A stretch of 64,000 nt of DNA from Gammaproteobacteria bacterium (ex Lamellibrachia satsuma) (GTDB lineage Bacteria > Pseudomonadota > Gammaproteobacteria > Chromatiales > Chromatiaceae), in NCBI GenBank assembly GCA_019623805.1, contig CP053680.1, forward strand, positions 2,830,001-2,894,000, read 5' to 3'. Position 1 is the first letter of the stretch. Every line of letters begins with the position of its first letter. The position numbers were made by a program, and so were the translations under genes. Positions 48,544 through 57,411 of the stretch are shown piece by piece. Under the pieces are notes generated by a model. It saw nothing but the letters and a program-made list of their open reading frames with translations, made no database searches and was not told the origin of the DNA.

Positions 48544-48920
48544 GCTGGCTCGGCAACATAAAATGGGATGAGCAGGGTCTGGTGCCCGCTATCGCCCAGG
48601 AGAAAGGGACGGGCACTATCCTGATGATGGCCTGGATGGACCGGGAGGCCCTGCGGCTGACGCAGGAGACTGGTCACGCGGTCTACTGGTCCCGTTCTCG
48701 CAAGAAACTCTGGCACAAGGGCGAGGAGTCGGGACACCAGCAGATAGTCAGCGCAATCCGGGTCGATTGCGATGCGGATGTAGTACTGCTGGAGGTGGTA
48801 CAGAAGGGCGGCATCGCCTGCCATACCGGCCGCCACAACTGTTTCTACCGGGAACTGCAGGATGGTGAGTGGGTCGAAGTATTACCTGTGCTGAAAGATC
48901 CTGGGCAGATTTATAAGTGA
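48540..48920 (+). CDS. hisI: Phosphoribosyl-AMP cyclohydrolase
   Basis: The 126-residue stand-alone cyclohydrolase starts with GTG at 48540, overlapping the hisF stop. It has the metal-binding residues in [11 protein letters not shown] and [11 protein letters not shown], and the typical [18 protein letters not shown]. It opens the purine ring of PR-AMP. It is not fused to HisE, unlike in enterobacteria. Confidence 0.97.
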   Translation: MSWLGNIKWDEQGLVPAIAQEKGTGTILMMAWMDREALRLTQETGHAVYWSRSRKKLWHKGEESGHQQIVSAIRVDCDADVVLLEVVQKGGIACHTGRHNCFYRELQDGEWVEVLPVLKDPGQIYK

Positions 48921-48966
48921 TTTTCAATGCAAAGGACGCAAAGGAAGCTCTGAATGACTCGGATAT

Positions 48967-49045
48967 TGTCATCTCGACCGCAGGGAGAGATCTCGAGCAA
49001 CGGAGTGCTGACTCGCCGTTGGGGGGTATGAGATTTCTCTATTCA
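48967..49045. repeat. TGTCAT-ended palindromic repeat, degenerate right end
   Basis: It starts TGTCATCTCGACC, contains GAGAGATCTCGAG and GAGATTTCTC, and has lost the right TGACA end. It is the third family member, in the hisI-hisE gap. Confidence 0.55.
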
Positions 49046-49131
49046 TTCAGAGGCGCCCTAAGCACCTTTTCTTAGTGTCCTTCGCTTAATTATCATTATG
49101 GTGGCACACCAACCGATCAGTGAGATAGCAG

Positions 49132-49449
49132 ATGAGTGATGTTTTGGAACAGCTGGCCCAGGTGCTGGAGGAGCGCAAGCAGGCGGAGCCTGACAGCTCC
49201 TATGTGGCTAAACTCTACGCCAAGGGGTTGGACAGCATCCTGAAAAAGATCGGTGAAGAGGCTACGGAGACTGTGATGGCGGCCAAGGACGGGGTGCCGG
49301 AGAAGATCGTCTACGAGACTGCGGATCTGTGGTTCCACACCATGGTCCTGCTGGCTCAGCAGGGTCTGGGGCCTAATGATGTACTGCAGGAGCTGGAACG
49401 TCGTTTCGGGCTTTCCGGGTTGGAGGAGAAGGCCAGCCGTGGCAAATAG
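49132..49449 (+). CDS. hisE: Phosphoribosyl-ATP pyrophosphatase
   Basis: This 105-residue all-alpha NTP-pyrophosphatase has [15 protein letters not shown] and the acidic metal-binding set ([13 protein letters not shown]). It carries out the second step of histidine biosynthesis. The gene is separated from hisI by a repeat-bearing gap of 211 bp and followed by tatA. Confidence 0.96.
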   Translation: MSDVLEQLAQVLEERKQAEPDSSYVAKLYAKGLDSILKKIGEEATETVMAAKDGVPEKIVYETADLWFHTMVLLAQQGLGPNDVLQELERRFGLSGLEEKASRGK

Positions 49450-49597
49450 TGTCACTGGAATTCAGCCTGAGTGACAGCGGTGCTTACCGCCGGGGCATAA
49501 CTGGGGTATTATCCCCGCATTGATGGCCGAGGTTTCCTCTGGCCGGCACGAAAAATATAGATAGACATCCGGTTTGAACCGGGGAGCGGAGAAGATT

Positions 49598-49843
49598 ATG
49601 GGTATTGGTGGTATCAGTATTTGGCAGTTGTTGATTGTTCTGGCGATCGTTCTGTTGCTGTTTGGCACAAAACGGCTGAAGAATATCGGCTCTGACCTCG
49701 GCAACGCCGTCAAGGGCTTCAAAGGCGCCATGACTGACAGTGAAAAGGCCGAGTCCAGCGAAAAGCGCGAACAGATCGAAGAGTCTGAGTCCGGTACTGT
49801 AGTGGAAGGGGAAGTGACTTCCAAAGAGAAAGACAAGGTCTGA
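49598..49843 (+). CDS. tatA: Twin-arginine translocase subunit TatA
   Basis: From ATG 49598 (GGAG upstream) this is an 81-residue protein with one N-terminal transmembrane helix ([20 protein letters not shown]), the hinge [10 protein letters not shown], an amphipathic helix and a charged tail. TatA oligomers form the Tat pore. The order his-tatABC is common in purple sulfur bacteria and relatives. The Tat-exported HIRAN protein near 38.5 kb would use this machinery. Confidence 0.95.
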   Translation: MGIGGISIWQLLIVLAIVLLLFGTKRLKNIGSDLGNAVKGFKGAMTDSEKAESSEKREQIEESESGTVVEGEVTSKEKDKV

Positions 49844-49882
49844 TTCCTTTACCCCGTCTCGGGGACAGCTTGAGATCCAACC

Positions 49883-50215
49883 ATGTTTGATATCGGTTTC
49901 TGGGAACTGGGCATTATCGCGCTTGTTGCGTTAGTGGTCATAGGTCCTGAACGCTTGCCCAAGGTGGCGCGTGTCGCAGGCCATTGGCTTGGCCGCGGCC
50001 GACGTTTTGTGGCTAACGTCAAGGCGGATATCGACAAGGAGATCAAGGCGGATGAGCTGAAGCAGATCCTCGAAAAGCAGATGTCCAACCCGTTGGAGGA
50101 GATCGTCGAAGATACCCGAAAAGATCTCTACGATGTCGAACGTTCTGCCTCCAAGTCATTGAATGACGCCAAGAATACCCTTGAGGATCGCGAGATCCCC
50201 GGTACTGACAAGTAG
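49883..50215 (+). CDS. tatB: Twin-arginine translocase subunit TatB
   Basis: The 110-residue protein starts [19 protein letters not shown] with the conserved [10 protein letters not shown] hinge, followed by a long amphipathic and coiled region. TatB and TatC form the signal-peptide receptor. The gene lies 39 bp after tatA. Confidence 0.95.
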   Translation: MFDIGFWELGIIALVALVVIGPERLPKVARVAGHWLGRGRRFVANVKADIDKEIKADELKQILEKQMSNPLEEIVEDTRKDLYDVERSASKSLNDAKNTLEDREIPGTDK

Positions 50216-50222
50216 GTTTCCT

Positions 50223-51335
50223 TTGGCTGAAAATCCCCAGGCTGCACCAAGTTCCGAACAACCGCTGGTTGCTCACCTTCTCGAATTGCGGGACAGGGTG
50301 CTGCGCATGGTCCTGGTTGTACTGGCGATCTTCCTGGTGCTGTTCCCTTTCGCCAATGACCTCTACATCATGGTTTCGGAGCCGTTGAGAAGCGCGTTGC
50401 CGGAAGGCAGCACCATGATCTCAACCAAACCGATCGACCCCTTCCTGATCCCGTTCAAGCTCAGCCTGCAGATGGCTGTATTTTTGGCTATTCCCTTTAT
50501 TCTCCACCAGTTCTGGGCCTTTGTAGCGCCGGGGCTTTATAAGCACGAGAAACGGCTGGTGATACCGTTGCTGGTTTCCAGCACCATGCTCTTCTATCTG
50601 GGCGTGGCCTTCGCCTACTTCGTCGTCTTTCCGCTTGTCTTCGCCTTTCTTACCAGCACTGCGCCGGAAGGGATCGAGATGGCTACCGATATGGGTAGTT
50701 ATCTCGATTTTGTTATTACCCTCTTTTTTGCTTTTGGTATCGCTTTCGAAGTGCCGATCGCAACCATTATCCTGGTTTGGATGGGGGTGACGACACCGGA
50801 GAGCCTGAGATCCAAGCGTCCCTATATCATCGTCGGTGCTTTTGTCGTCGGCATGTTTCTGACGCCACCGGATATCATCTCCCAGACTCTGTTGGCTCTG
50901 CCGATGTGGGTGCTGTTCGAAATAGGTGTCTTCTTCTCCGCGAGTTTTGTGCGCAAGAGAGAGGATGACTCCGAAGACGCGGGTGTCGAGCCTGCGATGG
51001 TGACGGCCACAGCCACAGCCGGTTCTTCATCGGCAACCCCCGAGCCTGAGCCTCCGATGGGTTCAGAGATAGACCCTGCGACTGACTACGTCGACCCTGA
51101 TCGTTTCGTGCCTCTGACCGACGATGAGATGGAGGCCCAACTCGATTCCATCGAGGATGAGGAAGATGAGGACGATGGACCATCGGTGGAAGAGAGGTTT
51201 CGTCAGGTTCAGACATCCCGTGATGTCGGCGATGTAGAGCAGGCCCGCGAACTGCTCTATGAGATTCTGGAAGAGGGCAACGCCGACCAGCGACGGGTGG
51301 CGAGAAACATCCTGGCCCAGCTGGATACGCCGTAG
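50223..51335 (+). CDS. tatC: Twin-arginine translocase subunit TatC with C-terminal extension
   Basis: A TTG start at 50223 gives 370 residues. Residues about 10-245 are the six-helix TatC core ([26 protein letters not shown], the conserved [13 protein letters not shown]). The remaining roughly 125 residues are unusual: a Pro/Glu-rich acidic linker ([27 protein letters not shown]), then a helical segment [19 protein letters not shown] that resembles the C-terminal domain of FimV. No frameshift or in-frame stop interrupts it. The core should be functional, and the extension may bind a partner in the cytoplasm. Confidence 0.92.
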   Translation: MAENPQAAPSSEQPLVAHLLELRDRVLRMVLVVLAIFLVLFPFANDLYIMVSEPLRSALPEGSTMISTKPIDPFLIPFKLSLQMAVFLAIPFILHQFWAFVAPGLYKHEKRLVIPLLVSSTMLFYLGVAFAYFVVFPLVFAFLTSTAPEGIEMATDMGSYLDFVITLFFAFGIAFEVPIATIILVWMGVTTPESLRSKRPYIIVGAFVVGMFLTPPDIISQTLLALPMWVLFEIGVFFSASFVRKREDDSEDAGVEPAMVTATATAGSSSATPEPEPPMGSEIDPATDYVDPDRFVPLTDDEMEAQLDSIEDEEDEDDGPSVEERFRQVQTSRDVGDVEQARELLYEILEEGNADQRRVARNILAQLDTP

Positions 51336-51452
51336 GATGCTGGTGAGCTTGCGCGGGTAGGTTGGGTTAGGCTGTCTTTTAGGCCGTAATCCAACAATTT
51401 GCACCATTATTGTCGCGTCACGCTGCGCTGGCACGACCTACTATTCCAGGAA

Positions 51453-51475
51453 GTGCAGGGTGCGCCATGCGCACC
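51453..51475. repeat. GTGCAGGGTGCGC hairpin repeat
   Basis: A degenerate copy (GGGTGCGCCATGCGCACC) of the 38969-38993 family, followed at about 51490 by a GGCGGAGTCAAA word like the ends of the 18642-18711 element. Confidence 0.5.
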
Positions 51476-51508
51476 AAGACAAGCCAGGGGGGGCGGAGTC
51501 AAATATCT

Positions 51509-51847
51509 TCAGCGGTAGCGCATCCGCGTACCGTGTACCAGTGACAGGGAAATCTCTTCCGGTGTCAGCTCTTTGGGAAAAAAGGCCCCGGAGATCTTTG
51601 CGCCGTTGATGCTGGTTCCCTCCATTTGTGTTTCCGACAGATTCAATCCACGCAGGTCTGCCTGACGTAGGTAGGCTCCGCGAATATCCAGACCCCGTGC
51701 ATCCAGTTCGCGTAGATCCAAACCACGCAAATCCGCCTGTTGTAGATTGCAGGACTCTCCATCCGCCCTTCGTTGATTGAACTCGGATATCTTCTCATCC
51801 CTCAGTAACTGATACATCGCGTCCTGCTTGATTTCGGGTTTCTGCAT
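51509..51847 (-). CDS. Small pentapeptide-repeat protein
   Basis: The protein has 112 residues. The central part repeats A(D/N)Lxx units: LQQADLRGLDLRELDARGLD and AYLRQADLRGLNL. This gives a right-handed beta-helix. It has no signal peptide, so it is probably cytoplasmic. Some small pentapeptide proteins protect gyrase, but nothing here assigns that role. It lies 9 bp downstream of the ion-channel gene and is likely co-transcribed. Confidence 0.85.
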   Translation of the reverse strand: MQKPEIKQDAMYQLLRDEKISEFNQRRADGESCNLQQADLRGLDLRELDARGLDIRGAYLRQADLRGLNLSETQMEGTSINGAKISGAFFPKELTPEEISLSLVHGTRMRYR

Positions 51848-51856
51848 GTTTCTCTC

Positions 51857-52177
51857 CTATCTGCCCAGCGTGGCATGAAGTGCCTGCTGAGTTGCATAGA
51901 CGGCTGCCGCAACAATGATGCCGGTAAAAATTACGCCTATGATGCCAAGAAGAATAGCCAATAATCTGGATAAGGGTTTTTTTGGCGTGAAATCACCGTA
52001 ACCAATGGTCATTGCGGTGATGAAGGACATATAGATGGCGAGGTTGATGGGTAAGGGTTCCTGCCGGGCAATAACAGCTGCGCTAAGCAGGATAAGTGTG
52101 ACGAGAAACAGGAGAATGGGGGCAGTATAGAAAAGGGCCTCGGAAAATATCTGTAAAAAGTGCAGTGTCGTTTCCAT
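51857..52177 (-). CDS. Two-helix potassium channel (Ion_trans_2)
   Basis: From ATG 52177 (AAGGA four bases ahead) the protein has 106 residues: TM helix (about 15-38), a pore loop with the K+ selectivity filter TIGYGD, and a second TM helix (about 72-96). This is the minimal KcsA-like channel. No cytoplasmic regulatory domain follows, which is unusual. It is co-directional with the pentapeptide-repeat gene and divergent from the LysR gene. Confidence 0.88.
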   Translation of the reverse strand: METTLHFLQIFSEALFYTAPILLFLVTLILLSAAVIARQEPLPINLAIYMSFITAMTIGYGDFTPKKPLSRLLAILLGIIGVIFTGIIVAAAVYATQQALHATLGR

Positions 52178-52351
52178 GGTGTCCTTTTGTCTCTTGATGT
52201 TACTTCCAATTATTAAGGCTAAGCCGACCTTCACCTTCAATCAAGTGTGGAGTGTGGCTTTATTGTGCAGGTAAATAGTTTTTTTATCTTGTATTGGTTA
52301 TTGTGGGGATATAAATCGATCCCTGATTGACATGAAATTCATGGAGCACCC

Positions 52352-53293
52352 ATGGCTTCCACCCCTCAAGTCTATTACAAACAAAACCGCCTAAAGCAGC
52401 TGCGAGCTTTTTGTCACGCTGCCCAGACCGGTTCTATCAGCGAGGCGGCAGAACGCATCTACCTCAGTCAGCCGACAGTATCCTTGCAGATTCAGGCACT
52501 GGAACGTGAATTCGACACAGTGCTGTTTGAACGTCGCGGTCCAAAGATAAAACTGACGTCGGAGGGGGAGATTCTCTACAAGTTGGCGCAGCCCCTGGTG
52601 GAGGGGATGGACAAGTTGCGGGAGACCTTTTCCGCCGCTTGCGGCAAGCTTGAGAGTGGTGAACTCAATATAGCGGCGGGTGAGTCGACGATACTCTACA
52701 TCCTGCCTGAGCCTTTGCGGCGTTTTGCCGAACGTTTTCCAGGTATACGGTTGAAACTGCACAATGTGACCGGGCGCGACGGGATGACGATGCTGCGCGC
52801 TGATGAGGCCGATTTTGCCATCGGATCCATGCTGGAAGTGCCGGACGACGTGACCTACGAACCCATTGTGAACTATGGCCCCGCGTTGATAACCCCGCTG
52901 GGTCATCCGTTGGCGGACAAGTCGAGGGTTACCCTGAAAGACATCAGTCCCTACGGGCTGATTTTGCCACCCCACCACCTGAGTACCTGGCGCATGGTCG
53001 ACCTGGTTTTTGAACAGCACAACGCCAGCTACAAGGTCACCCTGGAAGCGGGAGGCTGGGAGGTGATCAAGCGGTATGTCGAGAATGGCCTGGGCATCTC
53101 TATCGTTACCGATCTCTGCCTGACCGGGAATGAAAAGGTAGTGAAGATTCCCCTCGGAGAATATTTCCCGGATCGTAGTTACGGCATAGTGCTGCGACGC
53201 GGTAAGTTCATTTCACCTCAATCAAAGCGGTTTCTTGAAATCATGCGGGAAGTGTTTGGCGGAAAGGAAGGTTTGGACGCCGGGCCGGGGTAG
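52352..53293 (+). CDS. LysR-family transcriptional regulator
   Basis: This 313-residue protein has an N-terminal winged helix-turn-helix (QLRAFCHAAQTGSISEAAER, LSQPTVSLQIQALE) and a periplasmic-binding-protein-like effector domain. It resembles the CysB-type subgroup in length, but no effector is identifiable. The PfkB kinase gene starts 22 bp downstream, so the pair may be one unit, with the divergent channel gene as another possible target. Confidence 0.93.
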   Translation: MASTPQVYYKQNRLKQLRAFCHAAQTGSISEAAERIYLSQPTVSLQIQALEREFDTVLFERRGPKIKLTSEGEILYKLAQPLVEGMDKLRETFSAACGKLESGELNIAAGESTILYILPEPLRRFAERFPGIRLKLHNVTGRDGMTMLRADEADFAIGSMLEVPDDVTYEPIVNYGPALITPLGHPLADKSRVTLKDISPYGLILPPHHLSTWRMVDLVFEQHNASYKVTLEAGGWEVIKRYVENGLGISIVTDLCLTGNEKVVKIPLGEYFPDRSYGIVLRRGKFISPQSKRFLEIMREVFGGKEGLDAGPG

Positions 53294-53314
53294 GAATACT
53301 GCTCCTGCTTATCG

Positions 53315-54211
53315 ATGGGATCGGGTTATGCTGTGAAAACTGTACCGCTAATCTTTGGCGAAGTGCTTTTTGACTGTTTCGAGGACGGCAGCCGGGTATT
53401 GGGTGGCGCCCCCTTCAATGTTGCCTGGAATCTGCAGGCGTTTGGCGCCGCCCCTCTGTTCATCAGTCGCGTCGGAGACGATGCTTCGGGGCGGCGGATT
53501 CGGGACACTATGCAGCAGTGGGGGATGAATGATGCAGGGTTGCAGCTTGATTGTATCCATCCGACAGGCACGGTGAAGGTAACTCTCAGAGAGGGAGAGC
53601 CTGATTTCGAGATTGTTACCGACCAGGCCTACGATTTTATCCAGGACTGCGCAATGCCGCCTTTCGATGCGGCACTGATCTACCATGGCAGTCTGGGTTT
53701 GAGGCGTCCTGAGGCGAAAGCTGCCCTGGAGTCTTTGAAAGCGAGCCATCCCGCCCCTGTCTTTTTGGACGTCAATCTGAGGCCGCCCTGGTGGGAGGCT
53801 GAAGAGGTGAAACAGATGCTGGATGGCAGCACCTGGGCGAAACTCAATGAGAATGAAATAAAGGTGTTGTGCGAGGGCCGGGGCGACCTGCGAAGCAGTG
53901 CGGAGATTTTGCTGCATGACCACGCGTTGGAACTCATTATTGTGACTCGGGGAAGTCGGGGTGCCTTCGCTCTGAACCAGTTCGGCGATTTTGAGACGGT
54001 TGTGCCGCAGGATGAGATTTCCGTGGTGGACACAGTAGGCGCCGGGGATGCCTTCGCCAGCGTATGCATTCTCGGACTGCTACGCCAGTGGGATCTCAAA
54101 ACCCTGTTGTTCCGTGCCCACTCCTTTGCCTCGGCACAGGTCGGTCGGCAGGGTGCAACAGTGCTGGATCCCGGCTTTTACCAGCAACAGCTTAGGAGAT
54201 GGAAAGTCTGA
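53315..54211 (+). CDS. PfkB-family carbohydrate kinase (fructokinase-like)
   Basis: The 298-residue ribokinase-fold enzyme has GGAPFNVAWNLQAFG near the N-terminus (sugar binding) and the anion-hole signature DTVGAGDAFASVC with the catalytic Asp near the C-terminus. It phosphorylates a sugar, probably fructose, using ATP. Translation may begin at ATG 53315 or GTG 53333. It follows a LysR gene. The gene ends 18 bp before the convergent Sel1/SPOR gene. Confidence 0.88.
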   Translation: MGSGYAVKTVPLIFGEVLFDCFEDGSRVLGGAPFNVAWNLQAFGAAPLFISRVGDDASGRRIRDTMQQWGMNDAGLQLDCIHPTGTVKVTLREGEPDFEIVTDQAYDFIQDCAMPPFDAALIYHGSLGLRRPEAKAALESLKASHPAPVFLDVNLRPPWWEAEEVKQMLDGSTWAKLNENEIKVLCEGRGDLRSSAEILLHDHALELIIVTRGSRGAFALNQFGDFETVVPQDEISVVDTVGAGDAFASVCILGLLRQWDLKTLLFRAHSFASAQVGRQGATVLDPGFYQQQLRRWKV

Positions 54212-54228
54212 TTCGTATTTTGGTGCGT

Positions 54229-55116
54229 CTACTGGGCGCGCCTGAAATCCCCTGCCAGGATGTTTTTCTGAATATCCCTTATCGGGCGCACCCACGCCTG
54301 CAGTCTCTTCAGGGATGGATTGAGGCGTTCGATGGTGGCAGTGGCCTCTGCCTTGCTTGTATAGTCCCCGAAGACTACCCCCGTCCAAATATCCTTTTCT
54401 TTTGTAAAACGGAACAGTAGCGCCTTCCCCTGAAGCTTATGTTGTTGCACAAAGTGGACCGCGGTCTCAGGTGCCTTTGCGGAGAGGAAATGGATGGTGT
54501 AGTGCTCTGCCGGCAGGGTAAGCAGGCGGCTTTCGCTGCGGAGTGGTTCACGTTGCCAGTCGGTCGTTATCCGGTCATAGGCAATCGGCTCGTCGAACTC
54601 CATGAGCTTTTGTGCTGCCTGTTCTTCACCCTGTGAGGCAGCGGCACGGAACCAGGCGATCCCCTCTTCATGGTCAGTCTGACCACTCCTTTCGCTGGTG
54701 AGCAGTGAGCCGAGATTGAACTGTGCCCGGGAATAACCTTGCATGGATGCCTTGCGCCACCAATATTCCGCTTTGTTAATATCCTGTCTGGTGCCACGAC
54801 CGTTGAGATAGGCGTTTCCCAGATTGAACTGGGCGGGCGCATGGCCTTTTTCGGCAGCAAGACTGAACCATTTGGTCGCTTTTTCCGGATCTTTTTCGAC
54901 GCCAATGCCCTGAAAATAGAGCACACCGAGACCGTATGCACCCAGGTTGTCCCCTGCGTTGGCCGCTTTCCTGAACAGTTGCAGCGCTTGCTCCGTTTTG
55001 CCCTGTTCGATCAGCCTGGCTCCCTCCCCTACAAGATTGGCCCGGGTCGCGGCGGAGAACCCCAGCAGGAGCAGGGTTACAATCAAGAAAGGTTTCAGGT
55101 CGAGATGAAAAATCAT
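54229..55116 (-). CDS. Secreted Sel1-repeat protein with SPOR domain
   Basis: The protein has 295 residues. A signal peptide or anchor (FLIVTLLLLGFSAATRA) is followed by about four Sel1 repeats (for example AYGLGVLYFQGIGVEKDPEK, AQFNLGNAYLNGRG, AQFNLGSLL). A C-terminal SPOR-like domain (HYTIHFLSAKAPETAVHFVQ) follows. SPOR domains bind denuded peptidoglycan at septa, so a cell-wall role at division is plausible. It converges on the sugar-kinase gene. Confidence 0.85.
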   Translation of the reverse strand: MIFHLDLKPFLIVTLLLLGFSAATRANLVGEGARLIEQGKTEQALQLFRKAANAGDNLGAYGLGVLYFQGIGVEKDPEKATKWFSLAAEKGHAPAQFNLGNAYLNGRGTRQDINKAEYWWRKASMQGYSRAQFNLGSLLTSERSGQTDHEEGIAWFRAAASQGEEQAAQKLMEFDEPIAYDRITTDWQREPLRSESRLLTLPAEHYTIHFLSAKAPETAVHFVQQHKLQGKALLFRFTKEKDIWTGVVFGDYTSKAEATATIERLNPSLKRLQAWVRPIRDIQKNILAGDFRRAQ

Positions 55117-55233
55117 TGTTGATAAGCGGATGAGACGACAGTGGCGTCGTTTTTCATGAATCTGGTATTGGGCAGTCTAATTTTATGCTTCGGCAGCACA
55201 ACAGTCGACGCCAGAAAGTGGGCTTTATATCAC

Positions 55234-55262
55234 GAAAAAACGCCGGTTGGAGTGACCGGCGT
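55234..55262 (-). terminator. Rho-independent terminator
   Basis: On the minus strand, ACGCCGGT, a 7-nt loop and ACCGGCGT are followed by TTTTTT, a textbook intrinsic terminator 33 bp downstream of the lipoprotein gene stop. Confidence 0.9.
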
Positions 55263-55294
55263 AAATTGGACATCCTTGTCCGGAGAGAATTCAA

Positions 55295-56986
55295 TCAGAG
55301 TTGGACGTTGACTTCGCTGGAGAAGCTTGACTCGTGGCCACCGAGATTGACAGCGGTAACAACGAAGTAGTGGCTGCCTACCCCGTCGACATCCAGGTCG
55401 TGGGTGACGACGTTGCCGACTGCGATCGGGTCGCCATAGTTGCCGCTGCTGGTGCCGTGATAGAGATTATAGCTTGCTACATCCCCGCCTGTGCTTGCAT
55501 TCCAGGCAATGCGTACGCTAGAGCTGCACTGGCTGAGGCAATTCACGGTCAGGTTGACGCTGGCGGTTGCCGAGTCGCCATCGGCATCAGTGATCTGATA
55601 GATGAAGCTGTCCACGCCGCGGTAGCCACTTGCAGGACTGTAGGTCACGGTGCCGTCACTGTTCACCTGCAGAGTCCCGTGGCTGACGCTGCCGGAGACA
55701 GTCAGAGTCACCGGGCCATCCTCAAGGCCACTGTCGTTGCTCAACAGATTGATGGTGACGTCGGAATTCTCAATGGTGGAAGCGCTATCCGCCTGAGCCA
55801 CTGGCTGGTGGTCAACTGGGGTTGCGCCACCATCGGTATTGCCACCATCGGTACTGCCGCCATCGGTGCTGATACTGACCGGGCTGTTGGCGGCTACGTT
55901 GATGTCGCTGACGCCGCCTGTGTTGCTGCTGGCGGCAAGCGAGATGGACTGGTCGATTGAAACAGTGACACTGCTATTCATGCCGCTATCTCCCAAACCT
56001 TGGGTGACCACAGTGGTGGAAACATCGGTGCCCAGGCTGAAGAGAACGGTGAGGAGGTTATCGAAGGTCACATTCGGATCGATGGCCCGGGCAGCGGCCA
56101 GTGCAAACTTGGCCTGCTCAATCATCAGGTCATTGATCGTCACAGTGGTTGTGGAGCGGTTGGCGGTGCCCGCGTTACCCATGATTTGGTTGATGGCGTT
56201 GTCCAGCGCCAGGGTGGCGGACGCATTGTTGACCTGCAGATCATTGAGCATGGCTTCGATCAGCACTTGGGCGGACACTACATGGGCGATGGCCGTATAG
56301 CGTGCGTTGGTGCCTGGTCCACCAATGCCATCCAGTGCGCCGTCGGTCAAATCGGCTGCCAGGGCGGCGAAAACTGCATCTTCATCGATGCCGTTGCCGA
56401 TCCAGTAGCTGGCACGGCGTACCATTTCACCGAAGACTTCACTGGCCTTGGTAATCACTGCAACATTGTTGTCAGTGATATCGTTGGTAATCGGATCGGT
56501 TACCAGGGCGGTGTCGAGGCCGAAGTTCATCTTGGTGATTACCGCTTCACGGGCGCTGTTGAGGTTGGCGAGGTTAAGTCCACCCGACATGGCCTGGGCC
56601 GTCTTCACGATCATGGTGGAGTGAGGATTCAGGTTGATGCGGGTTTGACTGCGATCCATGACCACTGCGGTGAGAATGAAGTCGGGCTGCGTATTGGTTA
56701 CCAGGTCGATACCAAGCGTGGCTTCGATGATCAGGGGGAACTGTTCATCGGCGATCTCGCCGACATAGGCGAAGTTGGCCTGGTTGTCACTGGTCGTGGA
56801 GGAGATGACCTCGAAGTTGCGATTGCGGATCGTCACGGTGGCGCCCACTACAGGTCCGTCGCCTACACTGCCGCCGAACTCCACTCTATTGGAAGTGGTC
56901 GCCTCACTTATAGTGTCACCTCCGCCACATGCGGTAACCAGGATTCCGGTAAGTACCACTGCGAAGATGTTTTGTAAGGCTTTCAT
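55295..56986 (-). CDS. Large surface lipoprotein with cadherin-like and FnIII-like domains
   Basis: The protein has 563 residues. The lipobox ILVTAC (Cys20) marks a lipoprotein. After a Ser/Thr/Asn-rich segment there is an N-terminal Ig-like domain (VVGATVTIRNRNFEV). Next come a helical middle region of unknown fold (about 110-370) and a Gly/Asp/Thr linker (STDGGSTDGGNTDGG). A cadherin-like domain (INLLSNDSGLEDGPVTLTVS, YRGVDSFIYQITDADGD) and a final fibronectin-III-like domain (RIAWNASTGGDVASYNLYHG) follow. It is probably surface-exposed and adhesive. A strong terminator follows. Confidence 0.85.
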   Translation of the reverse strand: MKALQNIFAVVLTGILVTACGGGDTISEATTSNRVEFGGSVGDGPVVGATVTIRNRNFEVISSTTSDNQANFAYVGEIADEQFPLIIEATLGIDLVTNTQPDFILTAVVMDRSQTRINLNPHSTMIVKTAQAMSGGLNLANLNSAREAVITKMNFGLDTALVTDPITNDITDNNVAVITKASEVFGEMVRRASYWIGNGIDEDAVFAALAADLTDGALDGIGGPGTNARYTAIAHVVSAQVLIEAMLNDLQVNNASATLALDNAINQIMGNAGTANRSTTTVTINDLMIEQAKFALAAARAIDPNVTFDNLLTVLFSLGTDVSTTVVTQGLGDSGMNSSVTVSIDQSISLAASSNTGGVSDINVAANSPVSISTDGGSTDGGNTDGGATPVDHQPVAQADSASTIENSDVTINLLSNDSGLEDGPVTLTVSGSVSHGTLQVNSDGTVTYSPASGYRGVDSFIYQITDADGDSATASVNLTVNCLSQCSSSVRIAWNASTGGDVASYNLYHGTSSGNYGDPIAVGNVVTHDLDVDGVGSHYFVVTAVNLGGHESSFSSEVNVQL

Positions 56987-57411
56987 GGCTGCACCCGTTG
57001 ATTATATTTCCGTTACCCAGAATATCGGTGCGACAGCTGCACTTCTTCAGTCGCCAGTTCACACTTTTTCCGGTATCGACGCACGCATTTTTACACCCCC
57101 CGAAGAAGTGAGATTAGCTTCACGTTTTTTGCCCCAAAACGGGTAAAAACCCCACTTATGTCTTCGTGTCCTGGGAAATAAAACCGTGCATGTGGGGAAC
57201 AATATTCATTTTTCCGCACCTTGATTGAGTTTCGCTTGATCAAATTCTGATAGCGGCAGGAAGGTACTTCTGATCTTTGGGAAGGTATAGACTAGAGAAG
57301 GGATGCCGGGAGTTGTTCAGGTGAGTTTATGTCTATCTGTATAGACGTTTAGAATAGGAACCACAGGCCTATTTTGTCCCACTCTTTCATTGGCAGACAA
57401 GGAAACGTGAC
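56987..57411. other. Divergent intergenic region
   Basis: This 425-bp region separates the lipoprotein gene from the DUF748 gene and should hold both promoters. The sequence around 57240-57300 is AT-rich near TATAGACTAGAG, but no operator or repeat could be assigned. No ORF is convincing. Confidence 0.45.

Noticed and set aside
55334..55960. A 208-residue plus-strand ORF rich in Ala, Ile and Val
   Set aside because: It is antisense to the repeat domains of the large lipoprotein and has no start context.
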